Source: JAAZFF01 sp964405775
GTDB taxonomy: Bacteria > Verrucomicrobiota > Kiritimatiellia > RFP12 > UBA3636
Direction: 5' to 3'
Length of the DNA stretch: 25,530 nucleotides
Assembly (NCBI GenBank): GCA_964405775.1
Contig: CAYOPG010000028.1
Location: 1 to 25,530, forward strand
Notes under the pieces: generated by a model
What the model was told of the DNA's origin: nothing
Seen by the model: only the letters and a program-made list of their open reading frames with translations
The model's database searches: none
Part shown: positions 1 to 6,714 of the stretch, piece after piece
How the letters are laid out: every line of letters begins with the position of its first letter
Position numbering within the stretch: the first letter of the stretch is position 1
Made by a program: the position numbers and the translations under genes

Positions 1-2
1 CG

Positions 3-140
3 GACGCCTCTTGGACTGACGCGACAGACCCGCTCGCAACAGCCGCCAGCGTTAGCGCGAACGACGTCATCACGCTGAAAGCCCCAACGGGCGGCGCGTC
101 TAAGATGTTCTTCCGCGTCAAGGCTGTTGTCACACCTTAA
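3..140 (+). CDS. C-terminal end of a probable secreted/surface protein (5' truncated)
   Basis: One frame is open from the left edge to a TAA at 138-140 and encodes the last 45 residues of a protein whose beginning lies outside the window. The peptide is rich in Ala, Thr, Ser and Asp and ends in SKMFFRVKAVVTP. This kind of beta-rich tail, closing on an aromatic-aromatic-Arg-Val strand, is common at the end of large extracellular proteins with repeated Ig-like or beta-sandwich domains in PVC bacteria, but I cannot name a family from 45 residues. A strong terminator 54 bases downstream supports this as a real gene end. The reading frame is clear; the secreted assignment is an inference. Confidence 0.6.
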   Translation, partial: DASWTDATDPLATAASVSANDVITLKAPTGGASKMFFRVKAVVTP

Positions 141-193
141 AGGTGGAACGCTAAGCGGAATATCCGCTGAATCGTAACCAAACGATTACATGG

Positions 194-224
194 AAGGCTC
201 CCCTCGCGGGGGGCCTTCTTTTTT
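194..224 (+). terminator. Rho-independent terminator of the left-edge gene
   Basis: A 10-bp stem (194-203 with 208-217, containing one T-G wobble) encloses a TCGC loop. It is followed directly by a pyrimidine run with a stretch of six T (CTTTTTT, 218-224). This is a textbook intrinsic terminator for the gene ending at 140. The rest of the gap up to 417 shows no further gene or clear signal. Confidence 0.85.
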
Positions 225-417
225 GTGGTAATCCGAGACCTGTCCACACATCCGGGCAGCCGCGCGTTCTTATCCAACCGGACAACGAAGATTATCTACG
301 ACCTCATGCCAGAGACTTGAATGCCCACTATGGCGGATTGTCGTCCTCATTGCACCAGTCCTTCATTACTTGCCGGTAACAATCAATATCAGAACACCAG
401 CCCTTGGCATCCAACCC

Positions 418-873
418 CTAACACGGTATAAAAAACACTCGCTCCGTTCCTAAGAGCCAGCCTTCCAGATACGGTATGATCGACTCGGGGAGGAGTCCCG
501 ACTCTGCCACCTCAGATAGGGGATGCCAGAAGAATTCGATATGGCCTTCCATACTGCGCGGAGAGACGTCGGTCTCAACGTCCGGCTCAAGCTCAAGCTC
601 AAAAAGCAGACTCAGCTCGAAGACATCCGTGCCTCTCTGCTCGAAACGGTTTTGAATGGCCGCGAGAAACCGCGTTGCACGCGAAGCCAGTCCAGTCTCT
701 TCAATCATTTCGCGCTCGAGAGCTTTGTCTGCGGCTTCTCCGAATTCAACGTGCCCCCCCGGCAAGTAGACGTTTCCGTGTTTGATATTGCGGCACAGGA
801 GGATCTTGCCGTCGCGCACACAAGCGCCACGGGCAATGAATTCAGAAGATTTCTTCTTTATTTTGTCTTTCAT
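418..873 (-). CDS. Nudix hydrolase
   Basis: This encodes a 151-residue, single-domain Nudix protein, a normal length for the family. The full Nudix box GX5EX7REUXEEXGU is present from G40 to L62 (G40, E46, R54-E55, E58-E59, G61, L62). It supplies the Mg2+-binding glutamates that hydrolyse a nucleoside diphosphate linked to another moiety. The protein begins with a Lys-rich stretch, has no signal peptide or membrane segment, and is therefore cytoplasmic. The substrate cannot be read from the sequence; ADP-ribose, NADH-like or oxidised dNTP substrates are all possible. It starts 29 bases after the stop of the membrane protease gene on the same strand, so the two may be co-transcribed. The ribosome-binding site is weak (AAGAT-like). 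The ORF on the opposite strand (523-891) is a shadow. Confidence 0.9.
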   Translation of the reverse strand: MKDKIKKKSSEFIARGACVRDGKILLCRNIKHGNVYLPGGHVEFGEAADKALEREMIEETGLASRATRFLAAIQNRFEQRGTDVFELSLLFELELEPDVETDVSPRSMEGHIEFFWHPLSEVAESGLLPESIIPYLEGWLLGTERVFFIPC

Positions 874-902
874 GTTTTATATATCTTGTGAGAGTCAAAT
901 TA

Positions 903-1724
903 TTACGGAGGCCACGCAGTTTCGCAGAAAGCGTTCCACAGCCATGAGAAAGAGTCCTTTGCAAGGTAGATTGCCAGACCGCTCATCTCGCCGAAGGTGA
1001 CTTGTGTCAGCGCGATGTGAACAAGGCACAGCACTGCCAGGTTCAAAAAAAGAATCAAGGAGAGCGAGAAGAAAAATCCGTATACCTCAAGATCGCTTTG
1101 CGGCTGGAGCAGGCTGTTGACTGTGAAGCAGAAATGGAAGCCCCATGCAAGTCCGGCTAGTCCCGCAAAGACATCGCCCAGGAACGTTCCCACCAGACCA
1201 AACCCTATGCACAATATGCCGAACGCAAGCATAACGATGGCCATATAAAAAGGGAAGAAGTACGGTGCCAGGAGCACAATTGCGCCTCCGCGCGAGACTT
1301 TGACACTCCCCTTGACATCATCCACCCTCAGACGGCTGATTTTTGCGCCGTGAAGTAGCCCGAAAAGAGCGTGAGTCAATTCGTGGGCGAACAGATACGG
1401 CTTCATGGGCATGCGAAGCACAACGAAAAGTATGCAGAACAGCAGGAAGCCAAGTATGAACATCCCGGCTTGCGAGGAGAGTCCCAAATCTCCTGTGATT
1501 CCCAGCAGCCTCTCTATTTTGATCAGGGTTCGGATTAGTGACAAAGACAATGGCAGCACGACTATTCCTATGACAAACAGGACGACTCGGGCAAGGAGGG
1601 AAGGTTCGCGAACGCCCTCCTTTGGTTTTCCGCGTGCCTTGTCCGCGGGTTTGGAAGCTCTTTTCCGGGTTTGTGTTGTTTTTTTTGCGGTTGTTCCGCC
1701 TTTTTTTGTTGACCCGGACGTCAT
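903..1724 (-). CDS. Membrane metalloprotease, M50 (site-2 protease)-like
   Basis: This is a 273-residue integral membrane protein. Residues 1-40 form a Lys/Arg/Thr-rich, probably cytoplasmic tail. Hydrophobic segments lie at about 44-66, 85-104, 147-182, 184-202 and 215-240. The zinc motif HELTH sits at 114-118 at the edge of a membrane segment. A second motif, N203-x4-QPQSD211, resembles the Asn/Pro...Asp segment that gives the third zinc ligand in M50 proteases. These features fit intramembrane or membrane-bound metalloproteases of the M50B-like group, which cut membrane-embedded regulators or process lipoproteins; the substrate here is unknown. No PDZ domain is present. It diverges from rpsT across 60 bases and lies directly upstream of the Nudix gene. 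The zinc-protease call is secure; a specific role is not. Confidence 0.75.
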   Translation of the reverse strand: MTSGSTKKGGTTAKKTTQTRKRASKPADKARGKPKEGVREPSLLARVVLFVIGIVVLPLSLSLIRTLIKIERLLGITGDLGLSSQAGMFILGFLLFCILFVVLRMPMKPYLFAHELTHALFGLLHGAKISRLRVDDVKGSVKVSRGGAIVLLAPYFFPFYMAIVMLAFGILCIGFGLVGTFLGDVFAGLAGLAWGFHFCFTVNSLLQPQSDLEVYGFFFSLSLILFLNLAVLCLVHIALTQVTFGEMSGLAIYLAKDSFSWLWNAFCETAWPP

Positions 1725-1736
1725 ATTTAGTCTATT
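1709..1736 (+). promoter_or_regulatory. Candidate sigma-70-type promoter of rpsT
   Basis: TTGACC (1709-1714, 5/6 to the -35 consensus) and TCTATT (1731-1736, 4/6 to the -10 consensus) are separated by 16 bases and lie about 50 bases before the rpsT start. The element sits over the first codons of the divergent protease gene, so transcription of the two genes may interfere. Confidence 0.4.
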
Positions 1737-1784
1737 CTGTCTTTTTTTCCAGAAAAAATTGTTTTCAAACAGGATTATCTTATC

Positions 1785-2060
1785 ATGCCCAACATCAAAA
1801 GCGCAATCAAACGCGTAAAGACATCAGAAGAAAAGCGGAAGCGCAATATGGCCAACAAAAGCCGTGTGAACACGGCGCGCCGTACGTACGTTAAGGCGTT
1901 GGAGGCCGGAGAAGGCGCTGCGCGCGAAGAGGCCTTCAAAAAATTCTGCTCGGAAGTCGACAGAGCTGCCAAGAATGGCACCATCAGCAAGAACGCGGCG
2001 GCGCGGCGCAAGTCGCGCGCCTTCGCTAAACTTGCCGCAATCCCCGCGACCCAGGCGTAG
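1785..2060 (+). CDS. rpsT: 30S ribosomal protein S20
   Basis: This is a 91-residue, strongly basic protein that begins MPNIKSAIKRVKTSEEKR and continues with NMANKSRVNTARR, the typical opening of bacterial S20. S20 binds 16S rRNA (helices 9 and 44) in the small subunit body and helps early 30S assembly. The length is normal (about 85-90 residues) and the protein should be almost entirely helical. An AGGA ribosome-binding site lies 10 bases before the ATG. It is a single-gene unit closed by the strong terminator at 2106-2140. Confidence 0.97.
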   Translation: MPNIKSAIKRVKTSEEKRKRNMANKSRVNTARRTYVKALEAGEGAAREEAFKKFCSEVDRAAKNGTISKNAAARRKSRAFAKLAAIPATQA

Positions 2061-2105
2061 AGCATCCGCACATAGGCGTTTTGACGTCGGTGGACAACGA
2101 GCCAC

Positions 2106-2140
2106 AAAAGAGTCCGGCGAGAGCCGGGCTCTTTTGTTTT
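2106..2140. terminator. Bidirectional terminator between rpsT and the lptE-like gene
   Basis: A 13-bp stem (2106-2118 with 2123-2135, one T-G wobble) encloses a GAGA loop, a GNRA-type tetraloop. Four A flank the 5' side and TTTTGTTTT follows the 3' side, so the hairpin can stop transcription of rpsT and also of the opposing minus-strand envelope operon. Confidence 0.9.
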
Positions 2141-2154
2141 GCATTCCCTTCAAA

Positions 2155-2703
2155 CTAGAACCCCCAGGCGCTTACGCAGTCGTCGACAATCGCCTCCGCC
2201 ATCTCCTCGGCCGCTATGGGAAGGCAGCGCTGGCGCGCGGTTATTGTGTCGGTGCCACGCAGAAAAGTTTCGTCGCCCTGCGCTACACGCTGCATTATAA
2301 CTGCCTTGTCTGGATCCGTGGCTCTGAGATCGGTGAACGTGGTATTCGCCGTGAGCACCATGCGGTATTCCGCGGCAAGGCCTGTTTCGCGCGTGCTGTA
2401 GCGTATGGATTCCTGTTTGTAGTCAACCACGACCACCTCGAGTTTGGTCGAGGCCCGTTCCTCCGGCACGATGCGCAAAGTGCCTTCGCGCTGAATCTCT
2501 TTGATGAGGGCGCGCATGACCTCTATCTCCACGCCGGGTTGTCCTGATTCGTTACGCACGTTTGGCACGTAAACATCCCTAAGGGCAGGGTCAAGAGTTG
2601 TACCGAGCCTGTAGTTGGCACATCCCGGAACCGCTGCCACAATGACGGCGGCGGCGGAGACGGCGAGCAAAATCGATTTTATTGATATGGCAGATTTTTT
2701 CAT
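2155..2703 (-). CDS. lptE: LPS-assembly lipoprotein, LptE-like
   Basis: This encodes a 182-residue lipoprotein. Residues 1-27 form a signal peptide ending in the lipobox VPGC, with C28 as the acylated cysteine. The mature part starts ANYRLGTTLDP and continues with a Val/Asn segment (VYVPNVRNES), then alternating short helices and beta strands. This is the layout of LptE, which plugs the LptD barrel and delivers lipopolysaccharide to the outer leaflet. An AGGAAACC ribosome-binding site precedes the ATG. It is the second gene after a periplasmic TPR protein (37-base gap), consistent with outer-membrane biogenesis. No lptD is visible in the window. LptE is poorly conserved, so the call relies on lipobox, size, opening motif and neighbour. 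Confidence 0.75.
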   Translation of the reverse strand: MKKSAISIKSILLAVSAAAVIVAAVPGCANYRLGTTLDPALRDVYVPNVRNESGQPGVEIEVMRALIKEIQREGTLRIVPEERASTKLEVVVVDYKQESIRYSTRETGLAAEYRMVLTANTTFTDLRATDPDKAVIMQRVAQGDETFLRGTDTITARQRCLPIAAEEMAEAIVDDCVSAWGF

Positions 2704-2740
2704 TTTGGTTTCCTGTTTTAGAATATATTGATGCTGCCTT

Positions 2741-3826
2741 TTATTTCGAGGGCGCTGCGTATTTTTCGGACTTCAGCTGAGCTAGCCGCTCCTTTGCCTT
2801 TTCGGTCGATTTCGACGCGGGGAACTTCTCGATGAAGTCCGTATAGGCAATTATGGCGGCTTCTGGGTTTTTCCGTATTTCATCGTAGAATCTTGCCTTC
2901 TCGAAATTCATCTCGGCAAGCTGCTGTGATATTTCGGCGATTTTCCCGGACGCCTCGCTGGCCGATTCGTGTTCTGGGGCGGCGGCAACGGCTTTTGTCA
3001 GAGCGACCAGAGCATTGTTCATCGTACGTTCATCGCGAACATGTTTCTTAGAAATGTTGTAGCGGCAGAAAGCCGCCCGGTAGAGAGCGTCATTTCCATA
3101 GCCGCTCTGCGGATATCGCACAGACAGCACCTCGTATGCGGAGATTGCCTCATCATACTCCTTCTCTTTTTCGAAACAAGCGGCGGCATACATCATGCAT
3201 TCCGGGGCGCGTTCCCATTCCGGCGCGTTCTCCACGATCTTGCGATACATTGCAGTGACGAGCTCGTAGCTTGGAGTTGAGAATAGGCCGCCATTTTCGT
3301 ACTTCGCACGCGTGGCATTTGCCACGGCGAACTGGGCGTCTATTACGTCGCTGTACGTCGCGCCCTCCAGAACGTTACCTACAGAATAATTTTCTATGAA
3401 GTACTGATATTCGCGGAACGCCGGCTGCAGCTTGCCCGCCTTCTCAAGCAGCCTCGCGACTCCGAATTGCGCCTCGGCCGCCTCTGGGGCGGATCCCCAC
3501 TGGTGTACAAGCGCGTTGTATGCCTTACGCGCGGCAGAGGTCCTCCCCTCCTTCTCCAGAGCGCGGGCGTGAGCCATTTGAGCCCGAGCGTTTTTTTTCG
3601 CCGGCTTGCCGAACAGGAATCGCTGCTCCTTGTACGGGGGCGCGTCAGCTTCGTCAGTCACCTTGCCGCTCCACCGAGCGGCGGAATCGGGACCGCGCGG
3701 CACTGGCGCCACATTTGCGGCGAACGCTTCCGTTGCAAAACCAGCGGCCAACATCGCCAGTGCGATGCCCAGTGCATGGGTAAGCTTCCGTTCAATTTTT
3801 CTTGATTTGACCAATACTTTTTTCAT
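2741..3826 (-). CDS. Periplasmic TPR protein, BamD/CpoB-like
   Basis: With the ATG at 3826 the protein has 361 residues and a clean signal peptide (1-36, Lys-rich then hydrophobic, cleavage after AFA). A longer GTG start at 3850 would bury the signal peptide, and neither start has a strong ribosome-binding site. The mature protein consists of repeated helix pairs with TPR spacing and ends of the FYxxFPxS/RYPQS type: around 85-150 (EKEGRTSAARKAYNALV; AFREYQYFIENY), 205-250 (EKEKEYDEAISAYEVLSVRY) and 310-345 (PEAAIIAYTDFIEKFP). Such folds occur in BamD (outer-membrane protein assembly) and CpoB/YbgF (cell-envelope coordination). No lipobox cysteine is present, which argues against true BamD. 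It lies directly upstream of the lptE-like gene in the same operon. Confidence 0.75.
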   Translation of the reverse strand: MKKVLVKSRKIERKLTHALGIALAMLAAGFATEAFAANVAPVPRGPDSAARWSGKVTDEADAPPYKEQRFLFGKPAKKNARAQMAHARALEKEGRTSAARKAYNALVHQWGSAPEAAEAQFGVARLLEKAGKLQPAFREYQYFIENYSVGNVLEGATYSDVIDAQFAVANATRAKYENGGLFSTPSYELVTAMYRKIVENAPEWERAPECMMYAAACFEKEKEYDEAISAYEVLSVRYPQSGYGNDALYRAAFCRYNISKKHVRDERTMNNALVALTKAVAAAPEHESASEASGKIAEISQQLAEMNFEKARFYDEIRKNPEAAIIAYTDFIEKFPASKSTEKAKERLAQLKSEKYAAPSK

Positions 3827-3936
3827 ATACTCTGGCGACTTAAGAACCACTTGTGCGTTGCCGCAGGCGCGTCGCGGTCAAAACCTTACGCTTGCGTCTG
3901 CCGTGTAGAATATCAAAAATTTGTAAGAGTTTAAAC

Positions 3937-5517
3937 ATGAAAAAAGTGCTCATCCCCACGAAACTAGATTCGATAGCAGCAGAAACCCTTGAGGCCAACG
4001 GGAATTACAAGGTAGTCCAGGACCATTCTACACCTATGGCCGACCTCGCGGCGGCGCATCCCGACTCTTACGCCATGATCGTCCGTAGCGAAAAAGTTAC
4101 TCCGGAGATTATGGATGCGATCCCCTCGCTTAAGGTCGTAGTGCGCGCTGGGGCTGGATTTGACAACATCGACACCAAGGCCGCCCGTAAGCGCGGAATC
4201 GATGTGATGAACACGCCCGGAGCCAACGCCAACGCCGTCGCAGAAGAAGTGATTGCGCTGATTCTTGCAAACGCGCGCCACATAATAGCCGCAGACATAT
4301 CCACGCGCGCCGGCAAGTGGGAGAAAAACAAGTTCATGGGCACGGAGCTGACGGGGAAAACGGTAGGCATAGTGGGGCTGGGCAACATCGGACGCCTAGT
4401 GGCGAAACGACTGACCGGGTTCGAATGCAACATACTCGGCTACGACCCTCTTGTGCCTGCGGAGCGCGCAGCACAGTTCGGGATAAAGAGCACCACCTTG
4501 GAGACCATATTTAGAGAGTGCGACTACATAACACTGCACATACCCGAGAACAACGAGACTCGCGGCTGCGTCAACGCGAATATGCTCGCGCTTATGAAGC
4601 CCGGAGCGACGCTGGTCAACTGCGCGCGCGCGGGCATTGTTGTTGAGGACGACATCCGCGCCGCCAAGACCGAAAAGGGAATCCACTACCTTAACGACGT
4701 CTATCCTAAAGATGCGGAAGGCGACAAGACTGTGGTGGACATAGCAGACATAATGATGCCACACCTCGGCGCAAGCACCCGCGAGGCGAACGAAACCGCA
4801 GCGCGCCGGGCGGCGGAACAGATTATCGATTTCGACGAGAAGGGCGTCACCAGCTTCATCGTGAACCGCGACATCCCGCAGGGCCTCGACCCGTCATACT
4901 GCGACCTAGCATGCACTCTTGCCGCGCTTGCTCGCGGGCTGCTCGGCAAATCGATTGCGATCAATCGCATAGAGACCAGCTTCTACGGACACCTCGCTCC
5001 GTACGGGCGGTGGCTGATGCTTTCACTCCTAAGCGGTATTTGGGACGACATCGACCGCTCAACTGACTACGATCTGGCGATGAAGTGGCTTGCCGATAAC
5101 GGAGTAGTGTATGTCAACCGCGAAATAGACCCCGACAAACAGTACGACAACTCGATGACTATCGACATGTTCGGCGTAAACCACAAGAACGAGGTCGTGA
5201 AGTCCAGCGTCCGGGGAACAGTCGGCGAGCATCACAAGATGATAGCCCGTATCAATGAATTCGACCGTCTGTACTGGGTGCCCACACCGGAGGCTCTATT
5301 TCTGGAATACAAGGACCGTCCCGGCGTGATAGGCATCATCGGCAACAGGCTCGCCGAGGCCGGCATCAACATAGAGGATATGAGAAATCCGCACAACCCG
5401 ACAACCGGACGATCCCTCGCGATACTTAGCGTCAACAAGCCAATCAATCAGGCTTTGCTTAAATCGATTTCGGAAGAGATTGACGCAAATATCGCACACA
5501 GCGTGACACTCCCGTAG
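3937..5517 (+). CDS. serA: D-3-phosphoglycerate dehydrogenase
   Basis: This is a 526-residue enzyme oxidising 3-phosphoglycerate to 3-phosphohydroxypyruvate with NAD+, the first step of serine synthesis. Residues 1-100 and about 285-320 form the substrate domain, and about 101-284 the NAD domain with GLGNIG at 147-152. Catalytic candidates are R231 (NCARAG) and H276 (MMPHLGAST). Residues 325-445 are an intervening domain, and 452-526 form a C-terminal ACT domain starting at FLEYKDRPGVIGIIG, the usual serine-sensing module. The ATG at 3937 is chosen because the open frame back to 3853 adds only Arg/Cys-rich residues not seen in the family. The position normally holding the catalytic Glu (DVFxxEP) reads DVYPKDA, with D259. 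The gene is followed after 17 bases by the DUF1538 gene. Confidence 0.95.
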   Translation: MKKVLIPTKLDSIAAETLEANGNYKVVQDHSTPMADLAAAHPDSYAMIVRSEKVTPEIMDAIPSLKVVVRAGAGFDNIDTKAARKRGIDVMNTPGANANAVAEEVIALILANARHIIAADISTRAGKWEKNKFMGTELTGKTVGIVGLGNIGRLVAKRLTGFECNILGYDPLVPAERAAQFGIKSTTLETIFRECDYITLHIPENNETRGCVNANMLALMKPGATLVNCARAGIVVEDDIRAAKTEKGIHYLNDVYPKDAEGDKTVVDIADIMMPHLGASTREANETAARRAAEQIIDFDEKGVTSFIVNRDIPQGLDPSYCDLACTLAALARGLLGKSIAINRIETSFYGHLAPYGRWLMLSLLSGIWDDIDRSTDYDLAMKWLADNGVVYVNREIDPDKQYDNSMTIDMFGVNHKNEVVKSSVRGTVGEHHKMIARINEFDRLYWVPTPEALFLEYKDRPGVIGIIGNRLAEAGINIEDMRNPHNPTTGRSLAILSVNKPINQALLKSISEEIDANIAHSVTLP

Positions 5518-5534
5518 AGGAAACGAACGAAAAG

Positions 5535-6230
5535 ATGGATTACAAACTGATTTTAAAAGAATTTTGGGATGTCGTAAAGAGCACTGCCCCGCTTGTGGTA
5601 GTGCTTTTCACGATGAAGTTGTTATTGAGATCCCCGGTGGATTCCGCAAAGCAGTTTGTAGTCGGCTTCATTTTCGTGCTATTGGGACTTTTCGTGTTCC
5701 AAAAGGGAATCGACATGTGCCTAGTTCCTCTTGGCAACGACGTGGGGCGAGCCTTCCCCAACTTACCCTCGCGAGGACTGATCATAGTTGTATGCCTGAT
5801 AATCGGGTTTGCATCTACGCTCGTCGAACCCGCGCTAAGGGTAATCGCGGCGCAGGCGGAGGAGGTGTCGGCGGGCGCTCTTAGATCCAATACTCTCCTT
5901 TATTCAACAGCCTTGGGCTGCGCTGTAGGGATGGGACTGGGCATCGCCAAAGTGCTATACAATCTGCCCTCGGCATATTTCTACATCCCCCTTCTTCTAA
6001 TCCTGCTCGTCCTCTCGTTGTTTGCAGAAGATTTGATAATAGGTTTGGCGTGGGATTGCGCCTCGGCAACAACCGGACCTGTCAACATACCAATTAACTC
6101 GGCAATTGCAATCGGACTCGCGTCCGTGCTGCCGGGAGTCGACCCCATGCGAGTGGGATTTGGACTGGTGGGATTGACCTGCCTTGGTGCCGCAACGTCG
6201 GTGATGCTTGCCAGCATGATAAGAATCTAA
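5535..6230 (+). CDS. DUF1538 integral membrane protein (single copy)
   Basis: This is a 231-residue, very hydrophobic protein with about six or seven membrane segments and two DUF1538-type signatures: GFASTLVEPALRVIAAQA at about 91-108 and DCASATTGPVNIPINSA at about 174-190. DUF1538 proteins are membrane proteins usually encoded as two half-size copies or one fused pair, often with a PII-type regulator. From memory, a paired DUF1538 system from a halophile was reported as a cation/proton antiporter, but I cannot verify that here. Only one copy is present in this window, so it may form a homodimer or pair with a protein encoded elsewhere. A good ribosome-binding site (GAGGAAA) lies in the 17-base gap after serA, and the PII-like gene follows 19 bases after the stop, so co-expression is likely. 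Confidence 0.8.
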   Translation: MDYKLILKEFWDVVKSTAPLVVVLFTMKLLLRSPVDSAKQFVVGFIFVLLGLFVFQKGIDMCLVPLGNDVGRAFPNLPSRGLIIVVCLIIGFASTLVEPALRVIAAQAEEVSAGALRSNTLLYSTALGCAVGMGLGIAKVLYNLPSAYFYIPLLLILLVLSLFAEDLIIGLAWDCASATTGPVNIPINSAIAIGLASVLPGVDPMRVGFGLVGLTCLGAATSVMLASMIRI

Positions 6231-6249
6231 CAATAGGAGGCTACAGAAA

Positions 6250-6558
6250 ATGAGTTCAGAAGCTTTGTTTTGCGTTGTAGAGAGAGGCAAGGCAGACCGC
6301 ATAGTGAAAAAGGCCGTAGAGGCCGGTGCTCGCGGCGCCACGATTTTCTATGGAAGAGGAGCTGGAGCCGACACATTCTCGTTTTTCCACAACCTCAACG
6401 TCGAATCATCTAAGGAAATAATAGTGATCGTAGTCCCTGAGGAAAAAAAGGAGAATATCTTGGGTGCGATACTTGCGGAATCCCACGTCGATGAAGAAGG
6501 GCGCGGAATCCTCTTCACCGTACCTGTTGGTGAAATGCATGGCATGAATCACTTGTGA
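6250..6558 (+). CDS. PII-like signalling protein
   Basis: This is a 102-residue protein with the PII ferredoxin-like order: beta strand ALFCVVERGKADRIV (4-18), helix, GARGATIFYGRG (27-38), T-loop region, strand KEIIVIVVPEE, helix, and a final GRGILFTVPVGEMHG. PII trimers sense nucleotides and small effectors and gate transporters or enzymes through the T-loop. Here the T-loop is short and lacks the uridylylated Tyr context of GlnB. The Gly-rich B-loop is also reduced (EEGRGILF), so ATP binding is uncertain. An excellent ribosome-binding site (TAGGAGG) precedes the ATG. Its position right behind a DUF1538 gene, a recurrent pairing for this branch, suggests it regulates that membrane protein. 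General GlnB function is unlikely. Confidence 0.8.
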   Translation: MSSEALFCVVERGKADRIVKKAVEAGARGATIFYGRGAGADTFSFFHNLNVESSKEIIVIVVPEEKKENILGAILAESHVDEEGRGILFTVPVGEMHGMNHL

Positions 6559-6582
6559 GGAAACCGAGACTCAAAAGCTCTA

Positions 6583-6611
6583 TTTAAGCAAGTGTTTTGA
6601 ACTTGTTTAAA
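6583..6611 (+). terminator. Possible weak terminator hairpin after the PII-like gene
   Basis: An 11-bp AT-rich stem (6583-6593 with 6601-6611, one G-T wobble) encloses a GTTTTGA loop, 24 bases after the stop codon. It is followed not directly by T residues but by AATTTCTGG and then eight T. It may end the serA-DUF1538-PII transcript, but efficiency is doubtful. Confidence 0.4.
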
Positions 6612-6665
6612 ATTTCTGGTGTTTTTTTTGAATTCCTTTTGCTAACATAGCCCACCAAAAACAAC

Positions 6666-6690
6666 ACGGGACAAACGAATCCCGTATTTT
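6666..6690 (+). promoter_or_regulatory. Hairpin plus T-run just before the FadL-family gene
   Basis: ACGGGA (6666-6671) pairs with TCCCGT (6680-6685) across an 8-base loop, and A plus five T follow. It looks like a short intrinsic terminator. Lying only about 25 bases before the ATG at 6715, it could be the real terminator of the upstream operon or an attenuator in the porin leader. An AAGGA ribosome-binding site follows at about 6700. Confidence 0.4.
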
Positions 6691-6714
6691 TAAAAACAAA
6701 AGGATAAACACCTA

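Noticed and set aside
1975..2547. 190-residue plus-strand ORF covering the end of rpsT and the lptE-like gene
   Set aside because: It runs through the strong terminator at 2106-2140 and is antisense to a lipoprotein gene with a clear lipobox.
3853..3936. N-terminal extension of SerA to 3853
   Set aside because: It adds 28 Arg/Cys-rich residues before the canonical MKKVLIPTK start, with no ribosome-binding site.
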